Shown: piece by piece, positions 14,441 through 22,168 of the stretch
How the letters are laid out: every line of letters begins with the position of its first letter
Numbering within the stretch: position 1 is the stretch's first letter
Assembly (NCBI RefSeq): GCF_004023625.1
Contig: NZ_RPDJ01000011.1
Coordinates: forward strand, 286,389 to 350,388
Length of the DNA stretch: 64,000 nt
From: Streptomyces cavernae
Lineage (GTDB): Bacteria; Actinomycetota; Actinomycetes; Streptomycetales; Streptomycetaceae
Direction: 5' to 3'
The notes under the pieces: model-generated
The model's database searches: none
What the model was told of the DNA's origin: nothing
Seen by the model: the letters and a program-made list of their open reading frames with translations, nothing else
Translations under genes and position numbers: made by a program

Positions 14441-14851
14441 CTGACGGCCCTGCTCGACCACAACGGCGACCTCTGCACGCACCCCGAGGCCAAGCGCACG
14501 AACTGGGGCAACGGCAGCCACGGCTGTGGCGAGTGCGGCGCCACCCCGAACGAGCTGGAGTACCAGGACTGGAGCCGCGCCGCCCGCGCCGTCCAGGAGA
14601 GCGCGGCGCCTGAGACCCGCTGGAAGGCAGGCGACTACATCACCTGGCCCGGCACCGAGGACTGCTACCGCCTGACCTCCGTCGGCCGGTTCTCGATCAG
14701 CTACGAGGCCCGCGACGGCTACGTCGAGACCGTGTTCGACAACGTCGGCATGTCCCTCGCCGACGCGACCAAGGACTGGACCCCGGCCACGCCCGAACAG
14801 ATCGCCCGCCACGAGCGCCTCTACCGGCCGGCCCCGCAGAACTGGAACTGA
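14441..14851 (+). CDS. Hypothetical protein with apparent CTG start, 136 aa
   Basis: The frame 14441-14851 shows the codon use of its neighbours and sits exactly where P8, a leader hairpin and AAGGGAG predict a gene. The first codon at the right spacing is CTG, and no ATG, GTG or TTG occurs in frame before about residue 95. The product has Cys residues in DLCTHPEAKR and CGECGATPNE, then WKAGDYITWPGTEDCYRLTS and ISYEARDGYVETVFDNVG. Its C-terminal half resembles a small beta-barrel. CTG initiation, or a mutated start, is inferred. Confidence 0.6.
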   Translation: MTALLDHNGDLCTHPEAKRTNWGNGSHGCGECGATPNELEYQDWSRAARAVQESAAPETRWKAGDYITWPGTEDCYRLTSVGRFSISYEARDGYVETVFDNVGMSLADATKDWTPATPEQIARHERLYRPAPQNWN

Positions 14852-14867
14852 CCCACCCCTCAACAAC

Positions 14868-14899
14868 CCGTCCCTGCCACTCGACCTGGCCAGGGACGG
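14868..14899 (+). terminator. Conserved-loop hairpin (CTCGACC family)
   Basis: CCGTCCCTGCC pairs with GGCCAGGGACGG around loop ACTCGACCT, 16 nt after the CTG-start gene. Confidence 0.75.
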
Positions 14900-14931
14900 G
14901 CCCCCGCCCACCTCCACGAAAGGCCACGCAC

Positions 14932-16194
14932 GTGACCGACACCGACATGACCACCACTGCCGAAGGCCCCGAGTGCCGCCATCACGGCCCGATGGTGCTG
15001 CGCTTCGAGACTGACCTGCCCACCTCCCTGACCTGGTACTGCCCCAACGAGGTGTGCCACAACGAGGTGCTGCACCCCGAGAAGGACGCCCCGCGCAAGG
15101 GCGTCATCACGATCACCCACACCCGTGCCGACGGCACCCTGCTCGAAGGCTCCCGCAAGGGCGACGGCGTATGGGAGTTGGTGCGCCCGCACCGGTTCAC
15201 CTGGGGCCGCTCCCTGCCCGGCGTTCTGTTCATCCGCCAGTCCCGCGACAAGCAGGCCGACCGCTGGAGCATCCGCCATGCGGCGGCGGCCCTGCGCAAG
15301 GAAGGGTGGACCGTCGAGATAGACATCGACGAGGACACCCGCCGCACGTTCGCTGAGGCCGAGCAGGAGCGCTACGACCGCGCCGCCGAGCGCGCCGACC
15401 GGTTCGACGACTACGCCAGCAACGCCGCGGCCCGCTCGAACGCTGCGTACGCCGGGGTCAAAGCCATCTCCGACGGCATCCCCATGGGCCAGCCGATCCT
15501 CGTGGGCCACCACAGCGAGCGCCGGGCCCGCCGGGACGTCGAGCGCATGGACGCTGGAATGCGCAGGAGCGTCGACGAGGGCAAGAAGGCCGAGCACTAC
15601 GCCGGCCGCGCCCAGGCGGCCGAGCACTACGAGGCGTTCCGCAAGAACCCGCCCCGCACGCTGCGCCGCATCGCCAAGCTCGAGGCCGAACTGCGCGGCG
15701 TCGAGCGGTGGCTGGCGGGCAAGTCGAACGAGGGCTACACCCGCTCGCTCACCCCTGACACCGTGGCCGAGCTGAACCGCCGCAAGGCGGAGCTGACCGA
15801 GCAGATCGACCACTGGCGAGGGATCGTCGCCCAGGCCGAGGCGGACGGCTTCAAGGTGTGGTCCAGGGACGACTTCAAGAAGGGGGACTTCGTCTACTAC
15901 CGGGGCACCTGGTATGAGGTGCTGCGGGTCAATCCGAAGTCCGTGACGATCCCTCACATCCACAACGGCGTTGGGCGGACCGTGGTGCGCAAGGGAGACG
16001 GCCACCTGGACTGGACGTGGAAGGCCCCGTACGACGAGGTCAGCGGCCGTAGGACAGCCGAGGAGCAGGCGGCCGCGGAAGCTCCCGCCGAGCCGATCGC
16101 CGAGGCCGCTGTGGATGCGGAGAAGCCCGCGGCGGAGCCGGCCTCCGAGGAGCCCGTGACGGGCGAAGACCGCTTCCTCCCTCTGGATCGCTGA
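14932..16194 (+). CDS. DUF3560-type protein, 420 aa
   Basis: GTG with GAAAGG upstream. Residues 20-55 hold a Cys/His cluster (CRHHGP, CPNEVCHNEV). Residues 60-220 match the DUF3560 pattern: ITHTRADGTLLEGSRKGDG, then ERADRFDDYASNAAARS and GQPILVGHHSERRARRDVE. A charged coiled-coil region follows (about 240-300, with AKLEAELRGVERWLAGK), then a small KGDFVYYRGTWYEV beta domain and an acidic Ala/Glu/Pro tail. DUF3560 proteins are widespread on plasmids and phages with unknown biochemistry. It is the largest gene of the array. Confidence 0.8.
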   Translation: MTDTDMTTTAEGPECRHHGPMVLRFETDLPTSLTWYCPNEVCHNEVLHPEKDAPRKGVITITHTRADGTLLEGSRKGDGVWELVRPHRFTWGRSLPGVLFIRQSRDKQADRWSIRHAAAALRKEGWTVEIDIDEDTRRTFAEAEQERYDRAAERADRFDDYASNAAARSNAAYAGVKAISDGIPMGQPILVGHHSERRARRDVERMDAGMRRSVDEGKKAEHYAGRAQAAEHYEAFRKNPPRTLRRIAKLEAELRGVERWLAGKSNEGYTRSLTPDTVAELNRRKAELTEQIDHWRGIVAQAEADGFKVWSRDDFKKGDFVYYRGTWYEVLRVNPKSVTIPHIHNGVGRTVVRKGDGHLDWTWKAPYDEVSGRRTAEEQAAAEAPAEPIAEAAVDAEKPAAEPASEEPVTGEDRFLPLDR

Positions 16195-16208
16195 TCCGTT
16201 CCTGAGCT

Positions 16209-16247
16209 GCTGTGCCCCTGGCCGAGTCGAGCGGCCGGGGGCACAGC
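16209..16247 (+). terminator. Conserved-loop hairpin, loop in reverse sense
   Basis: A 15-bp stem GCTGTGCCCCTGGCC/GGCCGGGGGCACAGC around loop GAGTCGAGC, which is the reverse complement sense of the usual loop. It is the only clear orientation exception in the array. Confidence 0.7.
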
Positions 16248-16297
16248 CGTGTCCGGGGGCGGCTGTGGCCCGACCAGCCCGAATGGGGCGACCGAAC

Positions 16298-16326
16298 TTG
16301 CTTTCACGTTGGGACATATGTAATCT
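16298..16326 (+). promoter_or_regulatory. Array promoter P9
   Basis: -35 TTGCTT (16298-16303), spacer with CACGTTGGGAC, -10 TAATCT (16321-16326). The leader reads GTCTTGTCC and then a GGGGC/GCCCC hairpin. Drives the 16372 and 16830 genes. Confidence 0.8.
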
Positions 16327-16371
16327 GTGTCTTGTCCACGGGGCACCGCCCCTAACAGGAAGGGAACCACC

Positions 16372-16737
16372 ATGAGTCACGGCCGCAGCCTGGTCAACGT
16401 CCTCCAGCAGACCAACACCAAGACCGCCACGGTCAAGGTCGGCGACGGAGTGACGTTCCTCCGCTGGTCCGACCGCTCGCCCGGCACCGTCGCCGAAGTC
16501 CAGACCTTCAAATCCGGCCCGAAGGCGGGCACGCCGCGCCGGATCGGCGTCCGCGCCGACAACTACAAGATCGTCTCGGGCAGTCAGCAGGGCGGCTCCG
16601 CCCGCTACGAGATCACCCAGGACCCCGAGGCGCGCGTCTTCTGGTACCGGCTGACCAAGAAGGGCTGGAAGCGCGAAGGCGGCTCCACCTTCCTGCACGT
16701 AGGGACGCGGGAGGTCTGGTGCGACCCGACGTTCTGA
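16372..16737 (+). CDS. Hypothetical protein, 121 aa
   Basis: ATG with AGGAAGGGA upstream. Mostly beta-strand: VKVGDGVTFLRWSDRSPGTV and RRIGVRADNYKIVSGSQQGG suggest a small SH3-like or OB-like barrel with a basic surface. The end has GWKREGGSTFLHVGTREVWC. No family recognised. First gene after P9. Confidence 0.65.
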   Translation: MSHGRSLVNVLQQTNTKTATVKVGDGVTFLRWSDRSPGTVAEVQTFKSGPKAGTPRRIGVRADNYKIVSGSQQGGSARYEITQDPEARVFWYRLTKKGWKREGGSTFLHVGTREVWCDPTF

Positions 16738-16750
16738 CCGGCGGCCGGCC

Positions 16751-16779
16751 GGGCCCTGGCGCTCGACCTGCCAGGGCCC
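16751..16779 (+). terminator. Conserved-loop hairpin (CTCGACC family)
   Basis: Perfect stem GGGCCCTGGC/GCCAGGGCCC around loop GCTCGACCT, 14 nt after the 16372 gene. A partial second copy of the loop word (ACTCGACCTG) occurs at 16803-16812. Confidence 0.75.
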
Positions 16780-16829
16780 GGCGCCCCGCCCGACCATCCG
16801 ACACTCGACCTGCCCTGGAGGAGTCCCTC

Positions 16830-17189
16830 ATGGCCGCCATCATCGCTGCCCTGCTGTTCTACTGCCCCACCTGCCAGAGCGAGCCGACCCAGCCGTGCTT
16901 CGAGTCGGGCAACCCGGTCCCCGTCCACCTGGAGCGCACCCGCAAGGCGGCCCGCGAAATTCGCGCCCGCCGCCAGGCCGGCGCCGACCTCTTCGCCCCC
17001 GAACCTGCCGCCGCACCGGAGCCCGAGCCCGAGTGCTGGGAGGACCGCTATAGCCCGAAGGAGCAGGAGGGGTGGGGCCGCCTGGAGATGGAGGCGGAGA
17101 ACGCCTGGCTCCGGGCGGCGGAGACCAACGACCAATACGCCTGGGAGGAGGAGCAGGACCGCCTGCGGGCCGCCTTCTGGGGCTGCTGA
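16830..17189 (+). CDS. Hypothetical protein with N-terminal CxxC, 119 aa
   Basis: ATG with CTGGAGGAG upstream. It begins with a hydrophobic stretch (MAAIIAALLFYCPTCQSEPT) including a CPTC pair and a third Cys (QPCFESG). This is more likely a zinc-binding knuckle than a membrane anchor. A charged helix and a Pro/Glu linker follow, with an acidic, Trp-rich end (ECWEDRYSPKEQEGWGRLEM). Second gene of the P9 unit. Function unknown. Confidence 0.6.
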   Translation: MAAIIAALLFYCPTCQSEPTQPCFESGNPVPVHLERTRKAAREIRARRQAGADLFAPEPAAAPEPEPECWEDRYSPKEQEGWGRLEMEAENAWLRAAETNDQYAWEEEQDRLRAAFWGC

Positions 17190-17194
17190 TCCCT

Positions 17195-17225
17195 GCAGGG
17201 CCTGGCACTCGACCTGCCGGGCACT
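17195..17225 (+). terminator. Conserved-loop hairpin (CTCGACC family)
   Basis: GCCTGGCA pairs with TGCCGGGC around CTCGACC, 6 nt after the 16830 gene stop. Short stem. Confidence 0.65.
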
Positions 17226-17284
17226 GTTGCTCGGGTCGGGGGCGTCCACATCGCCCTCGATCGGGATTGATAGAACCACCCGAC

Positions 17285-17313
17285 TTGTTTTCACGTTGGG
17301 TCTGGTGTACTCT
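17285..17313 (+). promoter_or_regulatory. Array promoter P10
   Basis: -35 TTGTTT (17285-17290), spacer with CACGTTGGGTC, -10 TACTCT (17308-17313). Leader reads AAGTCTTGTCAACGGG. Drives the 17352, 17700 and 18289 genes. Confidence 0.8.
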
Positions 17314-17351
17314 AAGTCTTGTCAACGGGACACCAACCCAGGAGGACGACC

Positions 17352-17552
17352 GTGAGCATCCCCGTCGCGGGCACCGGCCGCAGCCGCTACCACAGCAAGA
17401 AGAACCGCGCGGGCAAGCCCAACGGAGTCATGAGCTCCAGCCGCCTCCTCCCGCACCGCTACGCGGACGAGGGCGACAAGGGGCCGCAGTTCCGCCGCAC
17501 CATCCGCCGCCTGGAGAACATCCAGTGGCGCCGGGAGCGCGGCCTCATCTGA
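17352..17552 (+). CDS. Small basic protein, 66 aa
   Basis: GTG with CAGGAGGACG upstream. Strongly basic (GRSRYHSKKNRAGKPNG, then FRRTIRRLENIQWRRERGL), so it probably binds nucleic acid. No family recognised. Confidence 0.6.
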   Translation: MSIPVAGTGRSRYHSKKNRAGKPNGVMSSSRLLPHRYADEGDKGPQFRRTIRRLENIQWRRERGLI

Positions 17553-17555
17553 TCC

Positions 17556-17590
17556 CCGGGGCCCGGCCGCTCGACCCTGCCGGGCCCCGG
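17556..17590 (+). terminator. Conserved-loop hairpin (CTCGACC family)
   Basis: CCGGGGCCCGGC pairs with GCCGGGCCCCGG around a loop with CGCTCGACCCT, 3 nt after the 17352 stop. Confidence 0.75.
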
Positions 17591-17642
17591 CTCGCGAGTC
17601 CCACCGGCTCGCCGCCTTCAAGCGCTGACGGGCCCTCACCCG

Positions 17643-17675
17643 CCGTCCCCGACCACTCGACCTGACCGGGGGCGG
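17643..17675 (+). terminator. Conserved-loop hairpin, second copy in one gap
   Basis: A CCGTCCCCGACC-like arm pairs with a GACCGGGGGCGG-like arm around ACTCGACCT. Two family members stand in the 147-nt gap 17553-17699, perhaps marking a lost gene. Confidence 0.65.
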
Positions 17676-17699
17676 CACCCACCCGACAAGGAGAAGCCA

Positions 17700-18209
17700 A
17701 TGACCATGATCGCCACCTCCGGCACCGGCCAGACCGAGGCCGACCGGCTGCGCGCCGAAGCCCGCCAGCACGACGCCGACGCCGCCGAGTCCTTCGACCG
17801 CTGCGACATCGACGGCTTCCTCTCTCAGTGGGCGTCCGGCCGGATGGCCGGACTGAAGCTCCTCGCCGCGGACATCGCTGAGGCGGGCGGCAAGTGGAAC
17901 TTCCGGGGCCTGTTCGACCTGGACGGCAACCTCGTCCCCGCGGTCCGCGTCGAGGGCCGCTGGGGCTGGTCCTGGAAGCTCCTCGACGAGCACGGCCGCT
18001 GCGCCGGCTGGTTCAACGAGTCCAAGGCCAAGACCGAGGAACGGCGCGTCGCCGCCCACGCGAAGAAGGGCTACTACGTCGGCATCGTCCGCGTCCCCGC
18101 CAGGGCCGAACTGAAGGGCACCAGCTACTTCAACGTGATGGCCGTCGCGGTCCGCGAGGGCGACGGCTTCAGCCCGGATGCCGAGATCGTCGACAACGGC
18201 CAGGACTGA
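17700..18209 (+). CDS. Hypothetical protein, 169 aa
   Basis: ATG with AAGGAGAAG upstream. The N-terminal 60 residues are helical (EADRLRAEARQHDADAAESF). The remainder has WGWSWKLLDEHGRCAGWFNE and KGYYVGIVRVPARAELKGTS, a mixed alpha/beta domain. Not recognised. Confidence 0.65.
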   Translation: MTMIATSGTGQTEADRLRAEARQHDADAAESFDRCDIDGFLSQWASGRMAGLKLLAADIAEAGGKWNFRGLFDLDGNLVPAVRVEGRWGWSWKLLDEHGRCAGWFNESKAKTEERRVAAHAKKGYYVGIVRVPARAELKGTSYFNVMAVAVREGDGFSPDAEIVDNGQD

Positions 18210-18221
18210 CACACCTCTGAA

Positions 18222-18258
18222 GGCTGCGCCCGGCCACTCGACCGGGCCGGGCGCAGCC
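18222..18258 (+). terminator. Conserved-loop hairpin (CTCGACC family)
   Basis: Perfect 14-bp stem GGCTGCGCCCGGCC/GGCCGGGCGCAGCC around loop ACTCGACCG, 12 nt after the 17700 gene stop. Confidence 0.8.
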
Positions 18259-18288
18259 CCCACCACCTACCGAGCCCTGGAGGCCCGC

Positions 18289-19005
18289 ATGTTCCACGAG
18301 ATCGTGACCCACGCCGACGGCAGCACCGGCCATGGCACGGCCACTGAGGCATACGCCTTATCCCTGCTGCGCAAAGCGGTCCGCCGCGACTGCCGCATGG
18401 AGGCCACCCGCACGGGCGGGATCGTCATCACCCGCGACCTGTGGAGGGGCCGAGTGGTACCGGATCACCACATCGTGGCCCTGGAGCCCGCGAAGCCGGT
18501 CAACAGGCTCACCCCGGCTGTACGGCGTGACCTGGAGGCCGTTCTCGCTGCGCCCGACGCCTACGTGGTGAACCAGGCCGAACAGCCGTTTCGCGCCCGT
18601 GTGGGCCGCCTGTGGGCCAGGTTCGTGTCGCTGGCTCCGGGCACCGTGGCGCGGCTGGTTGAGGGCGGCCTGCTGGTCCTCGGCGAGCCCTACGCAGCGA
18701 CGTCGAACGGCTTCCTGTCCGAGCAGCGCCGTCCCGTGAGGGTGTCGCTGGCGGCCCGACTAGCGATGGGTGCCCAGGCGCACCGGACACGGACGACGGA
18801 GCCAAACGGCTACGTGCACGCGGCGGACATCGGTCTGCCTCCGGGCTCGGGCCGGAACGTCGGTCAGAAGGTGCTGGTGTACGACGCGTCGAGCGCGGTC
18901 GGCTGCTCGTGCCGCTCCTGGTCGAAGATGGCCGAGCATCGGGACGTGGCCCGCCTGTACGTGCGGGAGCACCGGGAGCAGATGACCCGGGAGCTGGTGG
19001 TGTAG
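18289..19005 (+). CDS. Hypothetical protein, 238 aa
   Basis: ATG with CTGGAGG upstream. No family recognised. Notable parts are a first domain with RKAVRRDCRMEATRTGGIVI, a middle with VGRLWARFVSLAPGTVARLV, and a C-terminal GQKVLVYDASSAVGCSCRSW. Two adjacent Cys (CSC) and a charged helical end complete it. It is the last gene of the P10 unit. Unlike most of the array, no clear conserved-loop hairpin follows it. Confidence 0.65.
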   Translation: MFHEIVTHADGSTGHGTATEAYALSLLRKAVRRDCRMEATRTGGIVITRDLWRGRVVPDHHIVALEPAKPVNRLTPAVRRDLEAVLAAPDAYVVNQAEQPFRARVGRLWARFVSLAPGTVARLVEGGLLVLGEPYAATSNGFLSEQRRPVRVSLAARLAMGAQAHRTRTTEPNGYVHAADIGLPPGSGRNVGQKVLVYDASSAVGCSCRSWSKMAEHRDVARLYVREHREQMTRELVV

Positions 19006-19055
19006 CTCGCGTGAGCCTCCGGGGCGGGTCGGCCCTATTGGGTATGCGACCCTAC

Positions 19056-19084
19056 TTGTATTCACGCTGGGACACTTGTACTCT
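19056..19084 (+). promoter_or_regulatory. Array promoter P11
   Basis: -35 TTGTAT (19056-19061), spacer with CACGCTGGGAC, -10 TACTCT (19079-19084). Drives the 19134 gene and probably those to 21544. Confidence 0.75.
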
Positions 19085-19133
19085 GTTTTTGCGGGGCCCG
19101 ACCGGCGGTCCCTGGGACGAGTAGGAGGACTGC

Positions 19134-19697
19134 ATGTCTGTGGAGAAGTGGGGCGACCTCGAAGCGGTGCAGCATGAAAACCGGATGATCAAGCACCTGC
19201 TGTCCGCCGAGGCAATCGGCAGCAGCGAGCGGGACTGGTTCCGGCTCGGGACAGCCTGGGAGAAGGACTTCGTCCGGATCGACAGTGACGGCCGCGCCCA
19301 CCTCACGGAGAAGGGGCTGGCGAAACTTTCCGACGCCCTTTCGGGGGACAGCGGGGAACCTGCCGAGCTGACCCGGTATCGGGTCGTGGCGCAGCGGACC
19401 AACGACGCTCACCCCGGCGCCGCCTCCCTGACGCACTACACCTACGCGCGGTCGTGTGAGGAGGCCGTGGCGAAGGTGCGCCAGGCGCACGAGAAGCCGG
19501 GCGGCGTGTACGGAGACCAGGGCCTTATCGCGTCGTGGAGGTCAGCGTGGACGGCCTGTAGGCCCACATCCCCAGCCGTGCCCCGGCCACTCGACCGGGC
19601 CGGGGCACGGCCCCAACATCGAGAGGACGCGCACCACCATGGACTTCAAGGAGACGACCGTCACCGTCTTCGGAGTAACCCGCATCATCCGCACTGA
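19134..19697 (+). CDS. Hypothetical protein, paralogue of 13772 protein; 3' end probably frameshifted
   Basis: ATG with TAGGAGGAC upstream. Residues 1-65 parallel the 13772 protein (AWEKDFVRIDSDGRAHLTEK). A second domain follows (ELTRYRVVAQRTNDAHPGAA, then TYARSCEEAVAKVRQAHEKP). As written it runs through the hairpin into the next gene. In another frame the end reads RVVEVSVDGL and stops at TAG 19559-19561, just before the hairpin as in the other cassettes. One T missing from CTTTATCGC near 19525-19528 would explain this, so the intended protein is about 142 aa. Confidence 0.6.
   Translation: MSVEKWGDLEAVQHENRMIKHLLSAEAIGSSERDWFRLGTAWEKDFVRIDSDGRAHLTEKGLAKLSDALSGDSGEPAELTRYRVVAQRTNDAHPGAASLTHYTYARSCEEAVAKVRQAHEKPGGVYGDQGLIASWRSAWTACRPTSPAVPRPLDRAGARPQHREDAHHHGLQGDDRHRLRSNPHHPH
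19576..19610 (+). terminator. Conserved-loop hairpin (CTCGACC family)
   Basis: Perfect 13-bp stem CCGTGCCCCGGCC/GGCCGGGGCACGG around loop ACTCGACCG. It lies inside the overlong 19134 frame but 14 nt after its inferred true stop. Confidence 0.8.
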
Positions 19698-20154
19698 GCG
19701 GACAGGCCGCGTTCGCACCATCCGACAGCTGGAGACCTCGCACACCAAGGCCGTGCGCGCCGCCCTCACCGAGCTGCACGAGGCAGGCAAGGCCGATGCG
19801 CTCGCGGCCGCCGAGAAGACGGCTCGGAAGGCCGAAGCCGCCGCCCGTAACCACGGCAGTGGCCCGCTCCTGATCAAAGCTCAGACGGCACGGCAGCGCG
19901 TGAAGGACATCCAGGCGCGGAAGTTCACCGCGCCCGCGTTCCCAGACCTCAAGGCCCGCGGCCGTCCCGAGCCTGTGAAGTTCGACCTGTCGCCCGACGC
20001 CCCGATCTTCGCGGACATCCACGAGTACTTCGATCCCGACGCCGAGCAGGCCGCCGAGGAGGCGTCTGCGGCCGCCGAGGAAGCCCCGTCGCCCATGAGC
20101 GCACGGGAGTTTCTCGACTGGCTGCTCTCCCCGTCCCCGTCCCTGCCGGATTGA
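19639..20154 (+). CDS. Hypothetical protein, 171 aa
   Basis: ATG with GAGAGGACG upstream. The N-terminus is beta (KETTVTVFGVTRIIRTERTG). Long Ala/Lys/Glu helices at about 25-100 could form a coiled coil, with an acidic Pro-containing C-terminal third (YFDPDAEQAAEEASAAAEEA) ending in a short helix (SAREFLDWLL). Not recognised. Confidence 0.65.
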   Translation: MDFKETTVTVFGVTRIIRTERTGRVRTIRQLETSHTKAVRAALTELHEAGKADALAAAEKTARKAEAAARNHGSGPLLIKAQTARQRVKDIQARKFTAPAFPDLKARGRPEPVKFDLSPDAPIFADIHEYFDPDAEQAAEEASAAAEEAPSPMSAREFLDWLLSPSPSLPD

Positions 20155-20171
20155 CCCTACGAAAGGACACC

Positions 20172-20729
20172 ATGCCCACCTTCACCTTCCCCAGCGGCGC
20201 GACCGTCGACGTACCCGAAGGCCTGCCCCTGTGCGAACGGCCCGATGAGGTCACATACGACTGCGGCCGCTTCATCCCGGTCGGTCTCGCCCGGAGCGGC
20301 AAGCCCGTCTTCTCCGGTTTCTCCTGCGCCGCCTACTGCGCGCTCGGCAGCATCTACGACATGCGCCAGCAGGTCGAAGAGGACCGCAAGCGGGCCAGCG
20401 TGCTTCAGGTGCGCGGCCGGAAGTGGAGGGCCAGGAATCTGCTGCTCATCGCCGACGACCGCGCAGCACGGAGCAAGCGGATCATCGCCAGCCTCGTCGC
20501 CGACCCCGCGCCGTGCACCTGCGTCATCCCGCCCGTCAGGGCCGCGGACCTGGCCGCCGAACTCGGCATGTCGGCCGACGAGGTGCGCGCCCTGGTCCTG
20601 CGCACGGAAGGCCGTCCTTCCATGGACGAGAGCGTGACGTTCCGGCGCGCGGCCGACGGGGAGCTGGTACTCGCGCACCCGGAGGTCATCGCCCTGCGGA
20701 TGCACTACACCCGCCAGCCTGCCAGCTGA
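20172..20729 (+). CDS. Hypothetical protein with Cys pairs and HTH-like region, 185 aa
   Basis: ATG with GAAAGGACAC upstream is preferred over an in-frame TTG at 20151. Cys residues at CERPDEVTYDCGRF and FSCAAYCALGS may bind metal. Residues about 120-140 (AADLAAELGMSADEVRALVL) look like a helix-turn-helix. A small strand-rich end follows. No known family; DNA binding is inferred. Confidence 0.6.
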   Translation: MPTFTFPSGATVDVPEGLPLCERPDEVTYDCGRFIPVGLARSGKPVFSGFSCAAYCALGSIYDMRQQVEEDRKRASVLQVRGRKWRARNLLLIADDRAARSKRIIASLVADPAPCTCVIPPVRAADLAAELGMSADEVRALVLRTEGRPSMDESVTFRRAADGELVLAHPEVIALRMHYTRQPAS

Positions 20730-20748
20730 ACTGGCCCACACATAAGGC

Positions 20749-20779
20749 CGTCCGCCGCTTCTCGACCAAGCGGCGGACG
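20749..20779 (+). terminator. Conserved-loop hairpin (CTCGACC family)
   Basis: Perfect 12-bp stem CGTCCGCCGCTT/AAGCGGCGGACG around loop CTCGACC, 19 nt after the 20172 stop. Its stem differs wholly from the usual CCGG type, yet pairs and keeps the loop. Confidence 0.8.
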
Positions 20780-20842
20780 ACCTGAACCAAACGATAGCAA
20801 CCCACCGCGGCGGTGCGGGGGTCCTTACCCGCTTTCTTTCCG

Positions 20843-20879
20843 GCCGTGCTCTGGCCCGCTCGCCCCGGCCAGGGCACGG
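20843..20879 (+). terminator. Conserved-loop hairpin, loop variant
   Basis: CCGTGCTCTGGCC pairs with GGCCAGGGCACGG (one mismatch) around CGCTCGCCCC. Second copy in the 176-nt gap 20730-20905. Confidence 0.65.
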
Positions 20880-20905
20880 CCCCTACCTGAAGGGAACCCT
20901 CACTC

Positions 20906-21544
20906 ATGACTACCGAGCACGAGCCGGACATGGGCGCCCTCGCCCACGAGGTTGCTCGCCTCTTAGGCCCGGCCTGGGACGTGTGCCCGGACGCCGACTG
21001 GTCCCATGCCTGGGCACTGCATCACCAGGACGGTCGGCGGGTCCGCCTGTACGGGCCCGAGTACGGCAACCCTGGCCGGCTGCACGTGGAGGGACTGCTG
21101 CCGGACGCGCCCGAAGACGAACGGCCCGACACGATCGGCCTGGACCGTGGCCACATCTCCGTTTCGGCCACGTCCCCGGCCCGGCGCGTGGCCTCCGAGG
21201 TCACCCGGCGCGTGCTGCCCAAGCTGACCGAGGCGTGCGACGAATACGCGCGCCGCCTGGCCGAGCTGCGGAGGGCCGAGCAGTCCCGCGTAGCGGCGGC
21301 CCGCAGCCTGGGGGCGGTACCGGGCCTGTCGAAGCCGGTACGGAACTACCACGACCGGAGGGTGACGGCGTATCACCTGGCCTGGGACGGGCCGAAGAGC
21401 GGGGAATCGTCGTACCTGGTGCCGTCCGCGCGGGTGGACGTGGACGCCGACAAGAAGACCACTGAGGCGTACGCGCGTATGGAGCTGCGTGGGCTGTCGC
21501 CCGAGCAGGCCGAACGCGTGCTGCGTGCCCTCGTCGAGAGCTGA
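20906..21544 (+). CDS. Hypothetical protein, 212 aa
   Basis: ATG with GAAGGGAACC upstream. Two parts are visible: residues 1-95, with WDVCPDADWSHAWALHHQDG and VRLYGPEYGNPGRLHVEGLL, and a charged helical part, with TRRVLPKLTEACDEYARRLA. A final domain holds YHLAWDGPKSGESSYLVPSA and SPEQAERVLRALVES. Not recognised. Last gene before P12. Confidence 0.65.
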   Translation: MTTEHEPDMGALAHEVARLLGPAWDVCPDADWSHAWALHHQDGRRVRLYGPEYGNPGRLHVEGLLPDAPEDERPDTIGLDRGHISVSATSPARRVASEVTRRVLPKLTEACDEYARRLAELRRAEQSRVAAARSLGAVPGLSKPVRNYHDRRVTAYHLAWDGPKSGESSYLVPSARVDVDADKKTTEAYARMELRGLSPEQAERVLRALVES

Positions 21545-21564
21545 CCTTGGCTCAATGTCCCGAC

Positions 21565-21593
21565 TTGTTTTTGCGTCGGGACATCTGTAAGGG
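21565..21593 (+). promoter_or_regulatory. Array promoter P12
   Basis: -35 TTGTTT (21565-21570), spacer with TGCGTCGGGAC, weak -10 TAAGGG (21588-21593). A perfect 10-bp leader hairpin TTGTCGGGCC/GGCCCGACAA lies at 21601-21625. Drives the 21669 and 22169 genes. Confidence 0.65.
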
Positions 21594-21668
21594 TTTGCTG
21601 TTGTCGGGCCGGTCCGGCCCGACAAGAGGCTGCGGGGAGCAGCCCAAGTCACCGAAGGAGTAACAGAC

Positions 21669-22085
21669 ATGGACAACACCTCCGAAACGCCCCGCGACTG
21701 GGGGGTCATCGCCGTCACGACCACCGTCCTTGGCACGGCTGACCGACAGGTGGCTGAGGAGATGGCCGCCGATGTGGAGAACCTCACCGTCATCAGCCGT
21801 GTGCCCGGGGGTCAGTGGCAGCCGGTCTCCAGCGCCGACGGGCCGACCCGGTGCGTCTTCCTTGTCGAGGCCGAGATGCAGGTCGGGACCCTCACCGACT
21901 ACTCGAAGCACTGGGAAGCGGCGCACTACAGCGGCGGTCACGTCTCGCCGTACGTCTGCACCTGGGGAGGCGCCGCGTTCACCGTCGGTGTCGAGCACCT
22001 GGGCACGAGCGAGGACTCGTGGATGCGGTACCGGCTCAGCGTCGGTGACGACACCGTGTTCGTGACCCTCGACGGTCGCGCCTGA
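21669..22085 (+). CDS. Hypothetical protein, paralogue of 25537-25815, 138 aa
   Basis: ATG with GAAGGAG upstream. Residues 8-55 (RDWGVIAVTTTVLGTADRQV, LTVISRVPGGQWQPV) match the start of the 25537 protein. The remainder (residues 60-138) has CVFLVEAEMQVGTLTDYSKH and MRYRLSVGDDTVFVTLDG and is absent there. Family unknown. Confidence 0.65.
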   Translation: MDNTSETPRDWGVIAVTTTVLGTADRQVAEEMAADVENLTVISRVPGGQWQPVSSADGPTRCVFLVEAEMQVGTLTDYSKHWEAAHYSGGHVSPYVCTWGGAAFTVGVEHLGTSEDSWMRYRLSVGDDTVFVTLDGRA

Positions 22086-22093
22086 TCCTCGCT

Positions 22094-22124
22094 GCGCCCC
22101 GGCCCCTCGACCTGGCCGGGGCGC
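22094..22124 (+). terminator. Conserved-loop hairpin (CTCGACC family)
   Basis: Perfect stem GCGCCCCGGCC/GGCCGGGGCGC around loop CCTCGACCT, 8 nt after the 21669 stop. Confidence 0.8.
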
Positions 22125-22168
22125 TCTGCCTTCCCCGCCATCCACCTGCAATCCCCGTTCGGAGAAGC

